This document shows, piece after piece, positions 25,343 through 33,868 of a stretch of DNA of 64,000 nucleotides (the first letter of the stretch is position 1; the number at the start of each line of letters is the position of its first letter). The translations under genes were made by a program, and so were the position numbers. This DNA comes from Holdemania massiliensis AP2 (GTDB lineage: Bacteria > Bacillota_I > Bacilli_A > Erysipelotrichales > Erysipelotrichaceae): contig NZ_HE998567.1 in the NCBI RefSeq assembly GCF_000327285.1, positions 698,290-762,289 on the forward strand, written 5' to 3'. The notes below the pieces were generated by a model. That model had not been told where the DNA came from. It ran no database searches and saw only the letters and a program-made list of their open reading frames with translations.

Positions 25343-25818
25343 TGAATTTCTCCTTCCAGATTGTCGATACTCGTCAAGAATTGAATCATCATGCGGAAAA
25401 ACTGTTCCGTTTCCGCGTCACCGAAATCCGCAAACAACTGCTTCAGCCGCTGCTGAAACAACGCTCCCATTGAATTGAAATATTCCTCGGCAGCAGAGGT
25501 GGCCTCAATCACAGCTGCCCGGCTGTCAGCGGCGCTGGGATGCAGGCTGACAAATCCCTTCCGCTGCAAAGCCTCCGCCAGTTTTTTTACATTCTGTCGG
25601 GAACAGCCCAACAGCTTGCCCAGGTGGGTTAATGTCATTGCCTCCTGAGACTGGCAGACAAGCGTTAAAAGCATGAACTGCTTCAATGTCACCTGCGGGA
25701 TTTCATGATCAAAGACGGTTTGGAGGCGGTTGGCCGTGATCATCAGCAGACTGAAAATCGCTTTATACTGATGCTCAGGCGAATCGGAAAAGCGCTGGAC
25801 TAAATCTGATATTTCCAT
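25339..25818 (-). CDS. MarR-family transcriptional regulator
   Basis: A 159-residue winged-helix repressor. The DNA-binding part is near residues 40-110: LKQFMLLTLVC, LTHLGKLLGCSRQNVKKLAEALQRKGFV and a short wing with DSRAAVIEAT. Helices at both ends would form the dimer interface. A cysteine in the recognition helix (GCSRQN) could make it redox-sensitive, which fits the flavodoxin partner, but this is inference. Two palindromes in its own promoter suggest autoregulation. Confidence 0.88.
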   Translation of the reverse strand: MEISDLVQRFSDSPEHQYKAIFSLLMITANRLQTVFDHEIPQVTLKQFMLLTLVCQSQEAMTLTHLGKLLGCSRQNVKKLAEALQRKGFVSLHPSAADSRAAVIEATSAAEEYFNSMGALFQQRLKQLFADFGDAETEQFFRMMIQFLTSIDNLEGEIQ

Positions 25819-25833
25819 GTTGATCTCCCTCTT

Positions 25834-25890
25834 ATAAGTAACTAGTTACTTATTTATTTTGATTATAGCAACTTGTTGCGTATTCGTCAA
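25834..25890 (-). promoter_or_regulatory. MarR-flavodoxin promoter with two palindromic operators
   Basis: On the minus strand TTGACG (25885-25890), 17 bases and TATAAT (25862-25867). A perfect palindrome with half ATAAGTAACT (25834-25853) follows the -10. A second palindrome, GCAAC-TT-GTTGC on the plus strand, lies inside the spacer. Both could bind the MarR protein. Confidence 0.85.
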
Positions 25891-25911
25891 CAGAACATCC
25901 TTCTTTCTTTG

Positions 25912-25953
25912 AAAAAACAAAAAGCCGCGGTGCTTTTCTATGAAAGCCGCGGC
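25912..25953 (-). terminator. Intrinsic terminator of the two-component operon
   Basis: On the minus strand GCCGCGG, a 16-base loop, CCGCGGC and a T-rich run. Confidence 0.75.
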
Positions 25954-26036
25954 CAAAGATAATTGATTCACCTTATTATAAACCAAGGCTTAACCATAAT
26001 CCGATTTTTATTCGATCCGGTGGGAAAGAAAGCGTC

Positions 26037-27479
26037 TCAGGACTCCCTGTCAGACACAATCGGAAGCTCAAACCAGAACACCGAGCCCTGACCGACCTCG
26101 GACTTCACGCCGTATTGGGCATGATGCAGCTCCAGGATTTCTCTGACAATCGCTAAGCCGATCCCGCTGCCGGCGCTGGAACGCTTATGCGTCTTATCGA
26201 CCTTGTAGTAACGATCCCAGATGTAGCTCAGCTTATCCTCGCTGATCCCTTCGCCATGATCCTCGACTTCCACGCGAACCCGAGTGCCGTCGATGCTTTG
26301 GCGGATCAGGATCCGTTTGTCCTCCAGCGAGTAATTGATTGCGTTGTTGATGAAGTTATACAGCACCTGTCCCAAACGATCCGGATCGGCGTTAACCCAT
26401 ACCGATTCCTGATGCTCAAACTGAATATCAAAGCCATCCTGCGTCATAAACTTTTCATAGCGGTGCAGCACGGTTTCAATCAGCTGCGTCAGATCGAAAT
26501 GCTGCGCATGCAGCTCAATCTTGTTTTCCTGCAGCTTGGACAGATCCAGCAAATCGTTGACCAGATTGGACAGCCGGTGGGCTTCGTCAATGATGACCTG
26601 AACGTTCTCCGGTGTATTCTCACCCGGCAGATCCCGCATCATCTCGCCATACCCGCTAATCATCGTCAGCGGCGTGCGCAGATCATGCGAAACATTGGCA
26701 ATCAGATCCCGCCGCATCTGATCGACCTCTTTGAGCTTACGCGTCGTGTGGTTCATCGTATCGTTGAGCTGTGTGATTTCCTTATACCCCTTGCCGGTAA
26801 AGACGATATCATAGTTGCCTTCCGCCATCTGCCGGGCACTTTGGTTAATATTGACAATCGGTTTGACAATCCGTCGGGACATCAAAAACGCCAGTCCCAC
26901 CGAAGCGACGATGACGATCATTGAAATATAGCCAAGCTGGGTGCGCAGCGTTTCCGTCGTGGCATTGACCGGAGAAATGTGCGTATTCACCATGATGATG
27001 TTTTTCTGATTTCGGCGGCCTTCGACAACCTTAAAATAAATCAGATTGCGGGAACCCTGCTTATTGGAAAACAACAGATTTCCGTTGGACAGCTCGCTGA
27101 TCACCTTTTCCGACTGAATGTCGAGATACGAGCCGCCGTTGGCCTCGGCCTTGGCTACATATTGCGCGATGTCGCTGTCATTCAGATTATAGATCTGACA
27201 GCCCATCGTATTGGTCGTTTGAATCTGAAAGATCCCATACAGAACGCGGATGCAGGCGTCGTTTTGGCGAGCCTGCTGGGCGACAATATCCGGCAGCTTA
27301 TCGCTTTCCAAATTCGCCGCCAGCGTGTTGCCGATTTTTTCGATTCCTTCAATTTTAAAGCGCTGATAGAAGCTGTCCAGAAACACGACCTGAAACAGCC
27401 ACAACAGAGCTAACAGGGCAATGACAAACGCAAGCAGATACTTGACAAGCTTCCACTGCAGACTAGTTTCCGTTTTCAA
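26037..27479 (-). CDS. Sensor histidine kinase
   Basis: A 480-residue membrane kinase: TM1 near residues 14-33, an extracellular sensor of about 150 residues, TM2 near 183-200, a HAMP linker, the H-box SHDLRTPLT near 264, then N, G1 (DHGEGI) and G2 (GSGIGLAIV) boxes of the ATPase. It should phosphorylate the response regulator encoded just upstream. The start at 27479 is a TTG inside the regulator gene (17-base overlap), so translation is coupled. The sensor domain has a cysteine pair (DACIRV, MGCQIY), which may form a disulfide. The stimulus is unknown. Confidence 0.92.
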   Translation of the reverse strand: MKTETSLQWKLVKYLLAFVIALLALLWLFQVVFLDSFYQRFKIEGIEKIGNTLAANLESDKLPDIVAQQARQNDACIRVLYGIFQIQTTNTMGCQIYNLNDSDIAQYVAKAEANGGSYLDIQSEKVISELSNGNLLFSNKQGSRNLIYFKVVEGRRNQKNIIMVNTHISPVNATTETLRTQLGYISMIVIVASVGLAFLMSRRIVKPIVNINQSARQMAEGNYDIVFTGKGYKEITQLNDTMNHTTRKLKEVDQMRRDLIANVSHDLRTPLTMISGYGEMMRDLPGENTPENVQVIIDEAHRLSNLVNDLLDLSKLQENKIELHAQHFDLTQLIETVLHRYEKFMTQDGFDIQFEHQESVWVNADPDRLGQVLYNFINNAINYSLEDKRILIRQSIDGTRVRVEVEDHGEGISEDKLSYIWDRYYKVDKTHKRSSAGSGIGLAIVREILELHHAQYGVKSEVGQGSVFWFELPIVSDRES

Positions 27480-28137
27480 ACCGATAGCCTACCCCTCTGA
27501 GCGTTGTGATATAGCGGCTGTATTCCCGCAGATTCTTGCGCAGCAGTTTAATATGCGTATCCAGCGTCCGTTCATCGCCGAAAAAATCATAACCCCAGAC
27601 ATTCTGCAGCAGCTTTTCCCGGGTTAAAGCGATCCCGCGGTTTTTCACAAGATAGAACAACAGGTCATATTCCTTCGGCGACAGGTTGAGCTTCTCGTCC
27701 TTGATTCTGACAATCCGACCGGTAAAATCTATTGTCAGATCTCCGATTTTAATCATTTCTTTTTTCTCACTTTGGGATGTCCGCTTGAGAATGGCATGAA
27801 TCCGCATCATCAGCTCCTTGGGTGAGAACGGCTTGACGACATAGTCATCCACGCCCAGATCAAACCCATGGATCTTATCGTATTCCTCGCCCAGTGCCGA
27901 CAACAGAATGACCGGTATGTTTTCATGGGTTTTGCGGATCTCCCGACACGCTGAAAAACCGTCCAGATTCGGCATCATGATATCCATGACGATCAGATCA
28001 TAATTCTCCTTCATCGCCTTCTCCACGGCTTCCAGCCCATCGCAGGCTTCATCCACCGCAAAACCTTCATATTCCGCATATTTGCGGATCATTTCGCGAA
28101 TTCGCTGCTCATCGTCCACCACTAAGATTTTGATCAT
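27463..28137 (-). CDS. OmpR/PhoB-family response regulator
   Basis: A 224-residue regulator. The receiver domain has the acidic pair DDE near residues 8-10, the phospho-acceptor Asp52 in VMDIMMP, Thr/Ser in LLSA and Lys in VVKPFSPKEL. The C-terminal winged helix ends with RGVGYRF. It is the partner of the adjoining kinase. Two 9-base direct repeats at 11-base steps just upstream (28181-28200) are a likely autoregulatory site. The gene follows an ABC transporter operon that may be part of its regulon. Confidence 0.94.
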   Translation of the reverse strand: MIKILVVDDEQRIREMIRKYAEYEGFAVDEACDGLEAVEKAMKENYDLIVMDIMMPNLDGFSACREIRKTHENIPVILLSALGEEYDKIHGFDLGVDDYVVKPFSPKELMMRIHAILKRTSQSEKKEMIKIGDLTIDFTGRIVRIKDEKLNLSPKEYDLLFYLVKNRGIALTREKLLQNVWGYDFFGDERTLDTHIKLLRKNLREYSRYITTLRGVGYRFENGN

Positions 28138-28164
28138 TAGGATGCACCTCCTGATTTCTTCTTT

Positions 28165-28200
28165 ATTTTACCCTGAAGATGTGAATTTTGAGTGAATTTT
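28165..28200 (-). promoter_or_regulatory. Promoter with direct repeats upstream of the response regulator
   Basis: AAAATTCAC occurs twice on the minus strand (28192-28200 and 28181-28189), 11 bases apart, overlapping a poor -35; the -10 TAAAAT is at 28165-28170. Tandem repeats at one helical turn are typical for OmpR-family binding to an activated promoter. Confidence 0.6.
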
Positions 28201-30217
28201 ATTCCGGCTGCTTCAGCGAATTGACAAATTCCTGCCATTTTTCGTTTTTCTCAATAAAGATCGTCCCCTGGCTGCGGCGCTGGGAATCATAGAATGCAAT
28301 CGTCATGAATTCCTCCGAGGATACCGGGGCTTTCTGCAGCTGGGCCGGCAAGTTCTCGCTCAGCCATTGAGACAGGCGCAGATTAAAGCTTTCATAGTCC
28401 AATTCACTCTGCTGACGGATCAGTTCCAGCTGGTTATCATACATGCTGAAATAGTCCAGGAACCGGACATTGCCTGCATAGACTTTTAAAAACTGCTGAT
28501 TGACAATCGAGCTGTACAGCTGAAAAACCGACTGGTAGCGAAGCAAATCGATACTTTGTTCCGTTCTTTCCCCATTGACAAACGAAATCAGCGCCAGATT
28601 TAAGAAACAATAGGCATCATCGGCTTGCCGGCACGCGATCTGCTTTGTTTCATGCAGCAGATCGGAGAAGCTCTGCTGCTGTTGTTCCTGCTGCAAAAGC
28701 ACTGCCAGCTGCCGGACCTGTTCCTGTTCTAATCCGGCTGAAACGCCGTTGGCTTCAACCCAATAGATTGACTCCGGATTCATGCTGCGAAACAACAGCT
28801 GATACTGATCGTTTTCGCCTAACAGCGTTTCCAGCTGTTCGACATAGTCCGGTGAAATATTAACGTAGAAATCAGAGTAGCTGCGATCTTGGTAAAACCG
28901 CACGATCATATTGACGGAACCTTCGGCATAATCGTTTTTTGCCCCGCTTTGGAAAACGAGCTGAATCAGTGCAGGATCATTCAATTTCAGCTGAAGCAGC
29001 GCCTCATACTGTTCAGTTCCCATGAACGAGGAAGGCGCCATCGCAATTGAATTGACTTCTTCAATTGAAATTTGCTGCGCTGCCTCGCGGCGAACTAAAA
29101 TCCGCATCGGAAAACGAATTAGCGACGCAATCACAACCACTGCCAAAAAACTCAGGAGCGTCCGACGCAGACTAATCAGTTCACGCCGTGCCAGATAATC
29201 GTAAAGATGATATAAAATTAACAGAATCCCCGCATAAAGCAAGGCGGAAATCCAGTCTTTCATTCCTAAAGTGTAGAAGAACGGGACAAACGCCGCAATC
29301 CGTACGGCTTCGTGAGCGGTCTCGCTGATGAATGAAGTTTCCGCAACTTCCACCTTGCGTCTAAGAAACGCCCAATAGCCCAATCCCGAAGCCGCAATCA
29401 GATAGCCAAGCATGATCCAGCAGCGGCTGTAGCTGAACGCTGTGTGATTGTTGTAATCAGTCACCCGAAATGACTGGCGCATGCCGGAAAGACTGCTGAT
29501 CAGTTTGTCAAACGCAATGTAGGGCAGCGTATCGATCCGGCCCTCATCCTGCACGATCCGCATGGAGTAAGGACTGGTCAGCGTTTCCGTCGCCTTCTGA
29601 TTGGTATATTCCAGCTGGGAAAACTGATCATAGTTGTAAAATTGTGTCTGAAACGTATAGTGAAACCAGCCCGGCAGCAGCGTCAGCACCGCGATCAGCA
29701 CAAACTGCACAAATCGGTTGCCGGTCAAAGCAACGGAAAGACAGCTGATGGAGTACACCATCGCCATGCTTAGACTCCACAGGATCAGAAACCGCAGCAC
29801 GATGCCGTTTTCAACGATCAGCTGCGGATTGCGCAGCAGCGTGATGTGCAGGATCAGCGAGGCGACCAGCACATTGATCAAAAGAAAGAGCATGCCCCCA
29901 GCCCAGTTTGACCAATACAGCGTTTTGCGCGGCACCGGAGAGGAAAACACCAGGTCGCTTTTTTTCTTGCTGAAAAGAAAATCAAACAGCGTAGCGCAGG
30001 CCGCTAACGGAAGCAGGAAGCAGGCTAAGAAGCTGACAATCCCGGAAGCGGCAGAAAAACTGATGACCTGCATCACCTCTGGATTGTGGCTGAGCGAAAA
30101 GCAATTGATCAGAATTCCCGCCTGATAAATGATCATCGCGACCAAAAGCAGTCCCTGAGCACTGCGGAAATTCTGCCAGAACACTTTGAAATTAAAGACG
30201 GAGCGAATCGAACTCAT
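28199..30217 (-). CDS. ABC transporter permease with large extracytoplasmic domain
   Basis: About 672 residues: six hydrophobic segments in the first 310 residues, more near 330-390, then a long soluble C-terminal region (about residues 395-672) rich in Q, E and L. ABC-2-type exporters such as YtrC/YtrD-like proteins show a similar outline, but I do not recognise the soluble part. The start is ATG 30217, inside the ATPase gene, with GGAGG nine bases upstream. Confidence 0.78.
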   Translation of the reverse strand: MSSIRSVFNFKVFWQNFRSAQGLLLVAMIIYQAGILINCFSLSHNPEVMQVISFSAASGIVSFLACFLLPLAACATLFDFLFSKKKSDLVFSSPVPRKTLYWSNWAGGMLFLLINVLVASLILHITLLRNPQLIVENGIVLRFLILWSLSMAMVYSISCLSVALTGNRFVQFVLIAVLTLLPGWFHYTFQTQFYNYDQFSQLEYTNQKATETLTSPYSMRIVQDEGRIDTLPYIAFDKLISSLSGMRQSFRVTDYNNHTAFSYSRCWIMLGYLIAASGLGYWAFLRRKVEVAETSFISETAHEAVRIAAFVPFFYTLGMKDWISALLYAGILLILYHLYDYLARRELISLRRTLLSFLAVVVIASLIRFPMRILVRREAAQQISIEEVNSIAMAPSSFMGTEQYEALLQLKLNDPALIQLVFQSGAKNDYAEGSVNMIVRFYQDRSYSDFYVNISPDYVEQLETLLGENDQYQLLFRSMNPESIYWVEANGVSAGLEQEQVRQLAVLLQQEQQQQSFSDLLHETKQIACRQADDAYCFLNLALISFVNGERTEQSIDLLRYQSVFQLYSSIVNQQFLKVYAGNVRFLDYFSMYDNQLELIRQQSELDYESFNLRLSQWLSENLPAQLQKAPVSSEEFMTIAFYDSQRRSQGTIFIEKNEKWQEFVNSLKQPE

Positions 30218-31094
30218 AGCCGTATCCCTCCATTTCATAAATAAACACTTCTTCCAGCGACAGCGGAAGCAGATCAAGAATAATCGGCTGCTTGCTGCGC
30301 AGAACGTCAGTCACCAGCTCGCGGTCGCCCTTGACGATCATCGTTGCGATCGAACCGCTCTTTTTGTAATACAGCACCTTGAGCTGACGGAACTCATCCC
30401 GATCAAAATTCTTGTTCGGCAGGGCGATCTGGACCTTAAACATTTCTGTTTTCAGCGAATCAATATCGCTCTCAAACATAATCCTGCCTTCCACTAACAA
30501 GCCCATGTGATCGCACAAATCTTCCAGCTCCCGCAGATTATGCGAGGTTAAAAGCACCGTCGAATTGCGCTGGGCAACGTCCTCCGACAAGACGGATTTG
30601 ACCAGCGACCGCATGACCGGATCCAAACCGTCGAAAGTTTCGTCAAAAAAGAAATAATGCGCGCGTGTCGACAGCGCTAAGATCAGCGCGCCCTGACGTT
30701 TCATGCCCTTGGAAAAATTCTGAATCCGCGCACGGGTATCCAGCTTGAAATGATCACACAGCATCTGGAACCGATGATGATCGAAATGCTCGTACAGACT
30801 GGCATAGTAATCGGCCATCATGCGGAAATTATAGTTGGGGAAAAAATACAGCTCATCCGGAATAAAGACAATTTCCTTTTTGATCTTTGCATTGTCAAAT
30901 ACCGCTTCGCCGTTGATTTCCGCTTTTCCTTCACTCGGCTGATACACCCCTGCCAGCATTCGCAGAAATGTTGATTTGCCCGCGCCGTTGGCTCCGACCA
31001 GACCGTAGATGCTGCCCTCTTTGATGCTGCAGTTCATCTGCCGGATTACGGTTTTATTGCGGAATTTCTTGCCGAGATTTTCTGCGACAATCAT
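30192..31094 (-). CDS. ABC transporter ATP-binding protein (YtrB-like)
   Basis: A 300-residue ATPase with Walker A GANGAGKST near residues 35-43, a signature NFSKGMKRQ near 135-143 (F instead of the usual S-G-G core), Walker B YFFFDETFDGLDP and the H-loop TSHNLRE. A C-terminal extension of about 90 residues follows. It powers the permease encoded by the overlapping gene and is coupled by ATGA to the GNAT gene before it. Confidence 0.9.
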   Translation of the reverse strand: MIVAENLGKKFRNKTVIRQMNCSIKEGSIYGLVGANGAGKSTFLRMLAGVYQPSEGKAEINGEAVFDNAKIKKEIVFIPDELYFFPNYNFRMMADYYASLYEHFDHHRFQMLCDHFKLDTRARIQNFSKGMKRQGALILALSTRAHYFFFDETFDGLDPVMRSLVKSVLSEDVAQRNSTVLLTSHNLRELEDLCDHMGLLVEGRIMFESDIDSLKTEMFKVQIALPNKNFDRDEFRQLKVLYYKKSGSIATMIVKGDRELVTDVLRSKQPIILDLLPLSLEEVFIYEMEGYGYEFDSLRL

Positions 31095-31669
31095 ACTTTC
31101 ACCTGCATCCGGCGTTCAACAGCCGGCTTTACCCAGCGGGATGTAAACTGCTGATCCAGCAGCTCCATCAAAATGCAGTCATGCCATTGCCCGCCGATCT
31201 TTTTCGCCTGATGAAAACGGCCGCATTCTTCAAAGCCGACCTTCTTATAACAAGCGATCGCCGGCCAATTATACGAATAGACCTCCAGCCGAACGCTGTG
31301 ACAGTTTAAAAGGTTCAGGCAATAATCACACAGAAGGCTTAATGCTTCCGTTCCGCAGCCTTGATTGTGATAGCTCTTTTCGCCGATCATGATCCCGACG
31401 CTGGCCCATTGATTGATCTGATCCCAGGCAATGATACCACAGGTTCCAATCGGCTGCTTGCTGTCGCGCGCTATGATCAGAAAATCCCGTCCGCCCTGTT
31501 CCATGGATCTGAGTATTTCCGCTTCCTTATCCAAGGTGATATTGGAAGCCGCCAGCGTCGTTCCCAGCGTCACTTCCAAATCATTGATCCAGCCGGCAAT
31601 CCGTTCATATTCACGGCTGTCCAACGGTGATAAAATAACTTTTTCACCGATCATTTTCTTTAAGTTCAT
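31091..31669 (-). CDS. GNAT-family N-acetyltransferase
   Basis: A 192-residue acetyltransferase of the RimJ/RimL kind. The acetyl-CoA loop is in GIMIGEKSYHNQGCGTEAL (Q-x2-G-x-G/A near residues 102-107), and YNWPAIACYKKVGFEECGR is the conserved C-terminal part. AGGAG precedes the ATG. It is cotranscribed with the ABC transporter, so its substrate may be linked to that system, but no substrate can be read from the sequence. Confidence 0.88.
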   Translation of the reverse strand: MNLKKMIGEKVILSPLDSREYERIAGWINDLEVTLGTTLAASNITLDKEAEILRSMEQGGRDFLIIARDSKQPIGTCGIIAWDQINQWASVGIMIGEKSYHNQGCGTEALSLLCDYCLNLLNCHSVRLEVYSYNWPAIACYKKVGFEECGRFHQAKKIGGQWHDCILMELLDQQFTSRWVKPAVERRMQVKV

Positions 31670-31717
31670 CGCAATCTCCTACCTTTGCTTCTTTCATTAT
31701 AGCTGAGCTGGGAAATG

Positions 31718-31747
31718 AAAAAAAGGCTCAATTTCTTAAGCCTTTAT
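31718..31747 (-). terminator. Intrinsic terminator of the Mrp/NifX-like operon
   Basis: On the minus strand AAAGGCTTAA, loop GAAA and TTGAGCCTTT form a 10-bp stem followed by T4. Confidence 0.88.
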
Positions 31748-31760
31748 GACAGGATCAATT

Positions 31761-32147
31761 TTAGGAATGCTTACCGCAGCTGCAGCTGTGGCCGGCTTGG
31801 TGATCATGATGATGCGAACAGGCGGCCTGCGGATCATCCTGCAGTGAACCCTGCGCGTAGTTCTGCAATACCGTTTCCGCCTTTCCGCTCACGCCGCGGA
31901 CAACGGTGATGCCCTGAGCTTTCAGCGCCTGATACGCGCCTTCGCCCATCCCGCCGCATAAGCAGTCTGTCACTCCATGGGCCTTCAAAAAGCCAGCTAG
32001 TTCGCCATGCCCCTTGCCTTCGGTCGGGACGACGGCGCTTCTGAGAATCTTTCCGGTTTCCAGCTCAGCGATCAGAAATGCCTGCGTCTTGCCAAAATGT
32101 CCGAAGACCTGTCCGTTTTCATAAGGAATCGCTGTGACTTTCTTCAT
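31761..32147 (-). CDS. NifX/NifB-like (dinitrogenase FeMo-cofactor type) protein
   Basis: About 128 residues with the fold of the NifX/NafY/NifB C-terminal family: MKKVTAIPYENGQVFGHFGKTQAFLIAEL at the start and the conserved CLCGGMGEGAYQALKAQGI. The tail is rich in His and Cys (SHHHDHQAGHSCSCGKH), suited to binding metal. Such proteins often sit beside Mrp/ParA ATPases in anaerobes and probably carry an Fe-S or metal cofactor; there are no nif genes here. It starts at ATG 32147 in an ATGA overlap with mrp. Confidence 0.85.
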   Translation of the reverse strand: MKKVTAIPYENGQVFGHFGKTQAFLIAELETGKILRSAVVPTEGKGHGELAGFLKAHGVTDCLCGGMGEGAYQALKAQGITVVRGVSGKAETVLQNYAQGSLQDDPQAACSHHHDHQAGHSCSCGKHS

Positions 32148-32980
32148 TCGCTGATCAATCCTTCCAGCTTTTCCGCGGCCTTGTTCATCCATTCGCCCTC
32201 AAAGTCCTCAATCCGGCCGGCATCACACAGACTGGCAAACTGTGGATTGATCGGCAGCTGCGCCAGAATGTCCAGACCTTTCTGCGCTGCAACCTCATCC
32301 AGCTTGCTGTGACCAAAAACTTCGATTTTCTTGCCGCAGTCCGGGCATTCCAGATAGCTCATGTTTTCAACGACGCCCAGAACCGGAATGTCCATCATGT
32401 TCGCCATATTGACAGCCTTCGCGACGATCATCGAAACCAGCTCCTGCGGTGAGGTCACGACGATAATGCCGTCCAACGGAAGCGACTGGAATACGGTCAG
32501 CGGAACATCCCCGGTTCCCGGAGGCATATCGACAAACATAAAGTCGACATCTGACCAGATCACTTCGCCATAGAACTGCTTGACCATGCCTGCCAAAATC
32601 GGACCGCGCCAAATTACTGGGGATTCTTCATTGTCCAGCATCAGATTGACCGACATGATCTGAATCCCGGTCGAGCTGACCGCCGGCAGAATGCCATCGT
32701 CATTGCCATACGCCATCCCATGAATGCCGAAAACCTTCGGAATGGACGGGCCGGTAATATCGGCATCCATAACCGCGCTCTGATATCCACGCCGCTGCAT
32801 CGTTGTGGCCAAAAGCGATGTAACTAAAGATTTGCCTACGCCGCCCTTACCACTGACGACGCCGATAATTTTACGGATCCGGCTGTTCGGATTGGGTTTT
32901 TCCAAAAAACTCTGGGGCTGTTGGCGGCTGGCACAGTTCGCGCTGCAGCTACCGCAGTCGTGATTGCATGTTTCACTCAT
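32144..32980 (-). CDS. mrp: Iron-sulfur cluster carrier ATPase, Mrp/ApbC/NBP35 family
   Basis: A 278-residue P-loop ATPase that stores and transfers Fe-S clusters. The deviant Walker A GKGGVGKS is near residues 44-51, followed by DADITGPS, the FVDMPPGTGD switch and the C-x2-C pair ECPDCGKK near 211-218 that bridges a cluster between subunits. The N-terminal Cys motif (CNHDCGSCSANC) is like NBP35 and may bind a second cluster. It is the first gene of the operon and coupled to the NifX-like gene. Confidence 0.93.
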   Translation of the reverse strand: MSETCNHDCGSCSANCASRQQPQSFLEKPNPNSRIRKIIGVVSGKGGVGKSLVTSLLATTMQRRGYQSAVMDADITGPSIPKVFGIHGMAYGNDDGILPAVSSTGIQIMSVNLMLDNEESPVIWRGPILAGMVKQFYGEVIWSDVDFMFVDMPPGTGDVPLTVFQSLPLDGIIVVTSPQELVSMIVAKAVNMANMMDIPVLGVVENMSYLECPDCGKKIEVFGHSKLDEVAAQKGLDILAQLPINPQFASLCDAGRIEDFEGEWMNKAAEKLEGLISE

Positions 32981-33014
32981 ATCTCAGTACCTCAATTCTT
33001 TTCTCACGGTTTGT

Positions 33015-33044
33015 ATTATATCATTTCTGCGCCGAACAATCCAA
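33015..33044 (-). promoter_or_regulatory. Promoter of mrp
   Basis: On the minus strand TTGGAT (33039-33044), 18 bases and TATAAT (33015-33020). Confidence 0.6.
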
Positions 33045-33293
33045 CGCTGTGCCTGAATTCTTTGCATTTTCTGCAGGCTGCGGCACCGGTCAGCTTGTTC
33101 AAAAGGATAACCGAATAAATAAATGTCATGACCGCATCCGGCTAGCCGCAAAATGCTTCATCCGCTGACCCCGCTGTTCATCTCGAAATCAAATCCTGGA
33201 CGCTTGACCAAGATGTATCTCAGCTTCTTCTTGTCTCAATCCCATGATGAAAGCAAGACAAGCCGCGGGCTTTCAGCCAGGCTTAAGCAAACA
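33045..33293. other. Intergenic stretch with no gene seen
   Basis: About 250 bases between the mrp promoter and the tRNA terminator. I find no convincing start site, RNA gene or long repeat. The only structure is a 7-bp inverted repeat, CTTGTCT/AGACAAG near 33230-33262. Confidence 0.4.
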
Positions 33294-33317
33294 AAAAGGC
33301 TCCCTAGGGGAACCTTA
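33294..33317 (-). terminator. Intrinsic terminator of tRNA-Glu
   Basis: On the minus strand AAGGTTCCC, loop CTA, GGGAGCCTT then TTTG; a 9-bp stem with one G-T pair. Confidence 0.85.
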
Positions 33318-33326
33318 TTTCATCCA

Positions 33327-33402
33327 TGGTGACTCGTACGGGATTTGAACCCGTGAATGACGCCTTGAGAGGGCGCTGTGTTAACCGTTTCACCAACGAG
33401 CC
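33327..33402 (-). tRNA. tRNA-Glu (anticodon CTC)
   Basis: 76 bases. The acceptor arms GGCTCGT/ACGAGTC pair along seven positions. The D arm contains GGTGAAACGGTTAAC. The anticodon stem GCGCC/GGCGT encloses CTCTCAA, so the anticodon is CUC (reads GAG). The T arm is ACGGG-TTCAAAT-CCCGT, and CCA is encoded. It has its own promoter (TTGAAT-17-TATAAT) and terminator. Confidence 0.96.
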
Positions 33403-33413
33403 AGTGCTTAATC

Positions 33414-33442
33414 ATTATAGCTTATCTAGCTCACAAATTCAA
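33414..33442 (-). promoter_or_regulatory. Promoter of tRNA-Glu
   Basis: On the minus strand TTGAAT (33437-33442), 17 bases and TATAAT (33414-33419), 12 bases from the tRNA 5' end. Confidence 0.85.
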
Positions 33443-33445
33443 CAA

Positions 33446-33474
33446 AAAACGGCGCGAAATTTGCACCGTTTTTC
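33446..33474 (-). terminator. Intrinsic terminator of the infC-rpmI-rplT operon
   Basis: On the minus strand AAAACGGTGC, loop AAATTTC, GCGCCGTTTT then more T. Confidence 0.85.
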
Positions 33475-33488
33475 CTTGGGGTTCTGAC

Positions 33489-33848
33489 TTATTTCGCTAA
33501 CGCCGTCTTTGCGGTCTCAACGATAGCCTTAAAGCCCTTCTCGTCATGAATCGCAATTTCCGACAACATTTTACGGTTGATCGTCACGCCGGCCAGCTTT
33601 AAGCCGTGCATCAGCTGAGAATAACTCAACTCATTCATTCTTGCTGCCGCATTGATACGTGCGATCCACAGTTTGCGCATATCCCGCTTCAGCTGCTTAC
33701 GTCCGATATAGGAGTAACGCAGAGAACGCATGACCTGTTCATGAGCTGTACGATACAGCAGGTGCTTCGAGCCGAAATAGCCCTTCGCTAACTTTAATGT
33801 TCTTTTTCTTCTTGCGCGGGTAACAGTTCCGCCTTTTACTCTTGGCAT
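33489..33848 (-). CDS. rplT: 50S ribosomal protein L20
   Basis: A 119-residue 23S rRNA-binding protein needed early in 50S assembly. It has the long basic N-terminal extension ([23 protein letters not shown]), the [18 protein letters not shown] core and the L20 C-terminal domain that also binds the operon leader in Firmicutes. Length is normal. It is the last gene of infC-rpmI-rplT and is followed by a terminator. Confidence 0.97.
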   Translation of the reverse strand: MPRVKGGTVTRARRKRTLKLAKGYFGSKHLLYRTAHEQVMRSLRYSYIGRKQLKRDMRKLWIARINAAARMNELSYSQLMHGLKLAGVTINRKMLSEIAIHDEKGFKAIVETAKTALAK

Positions 33849-33868
33849 GTTCTAACGTCCTCCTCTAA

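Noticed and set aside
26187-26924. Long open frame antisense to the histidine kinase
   Set aside because: No ribosome site, and the protein composition is that of a shadow frame. The kinase on the other strand has all its motifs.
33045-33293. Riboswitch or small RNA upstream of mrp
   Set aside because: I found no conserved core, no promoter and terminator pair and no strong folding besides a 7-bp repeat.
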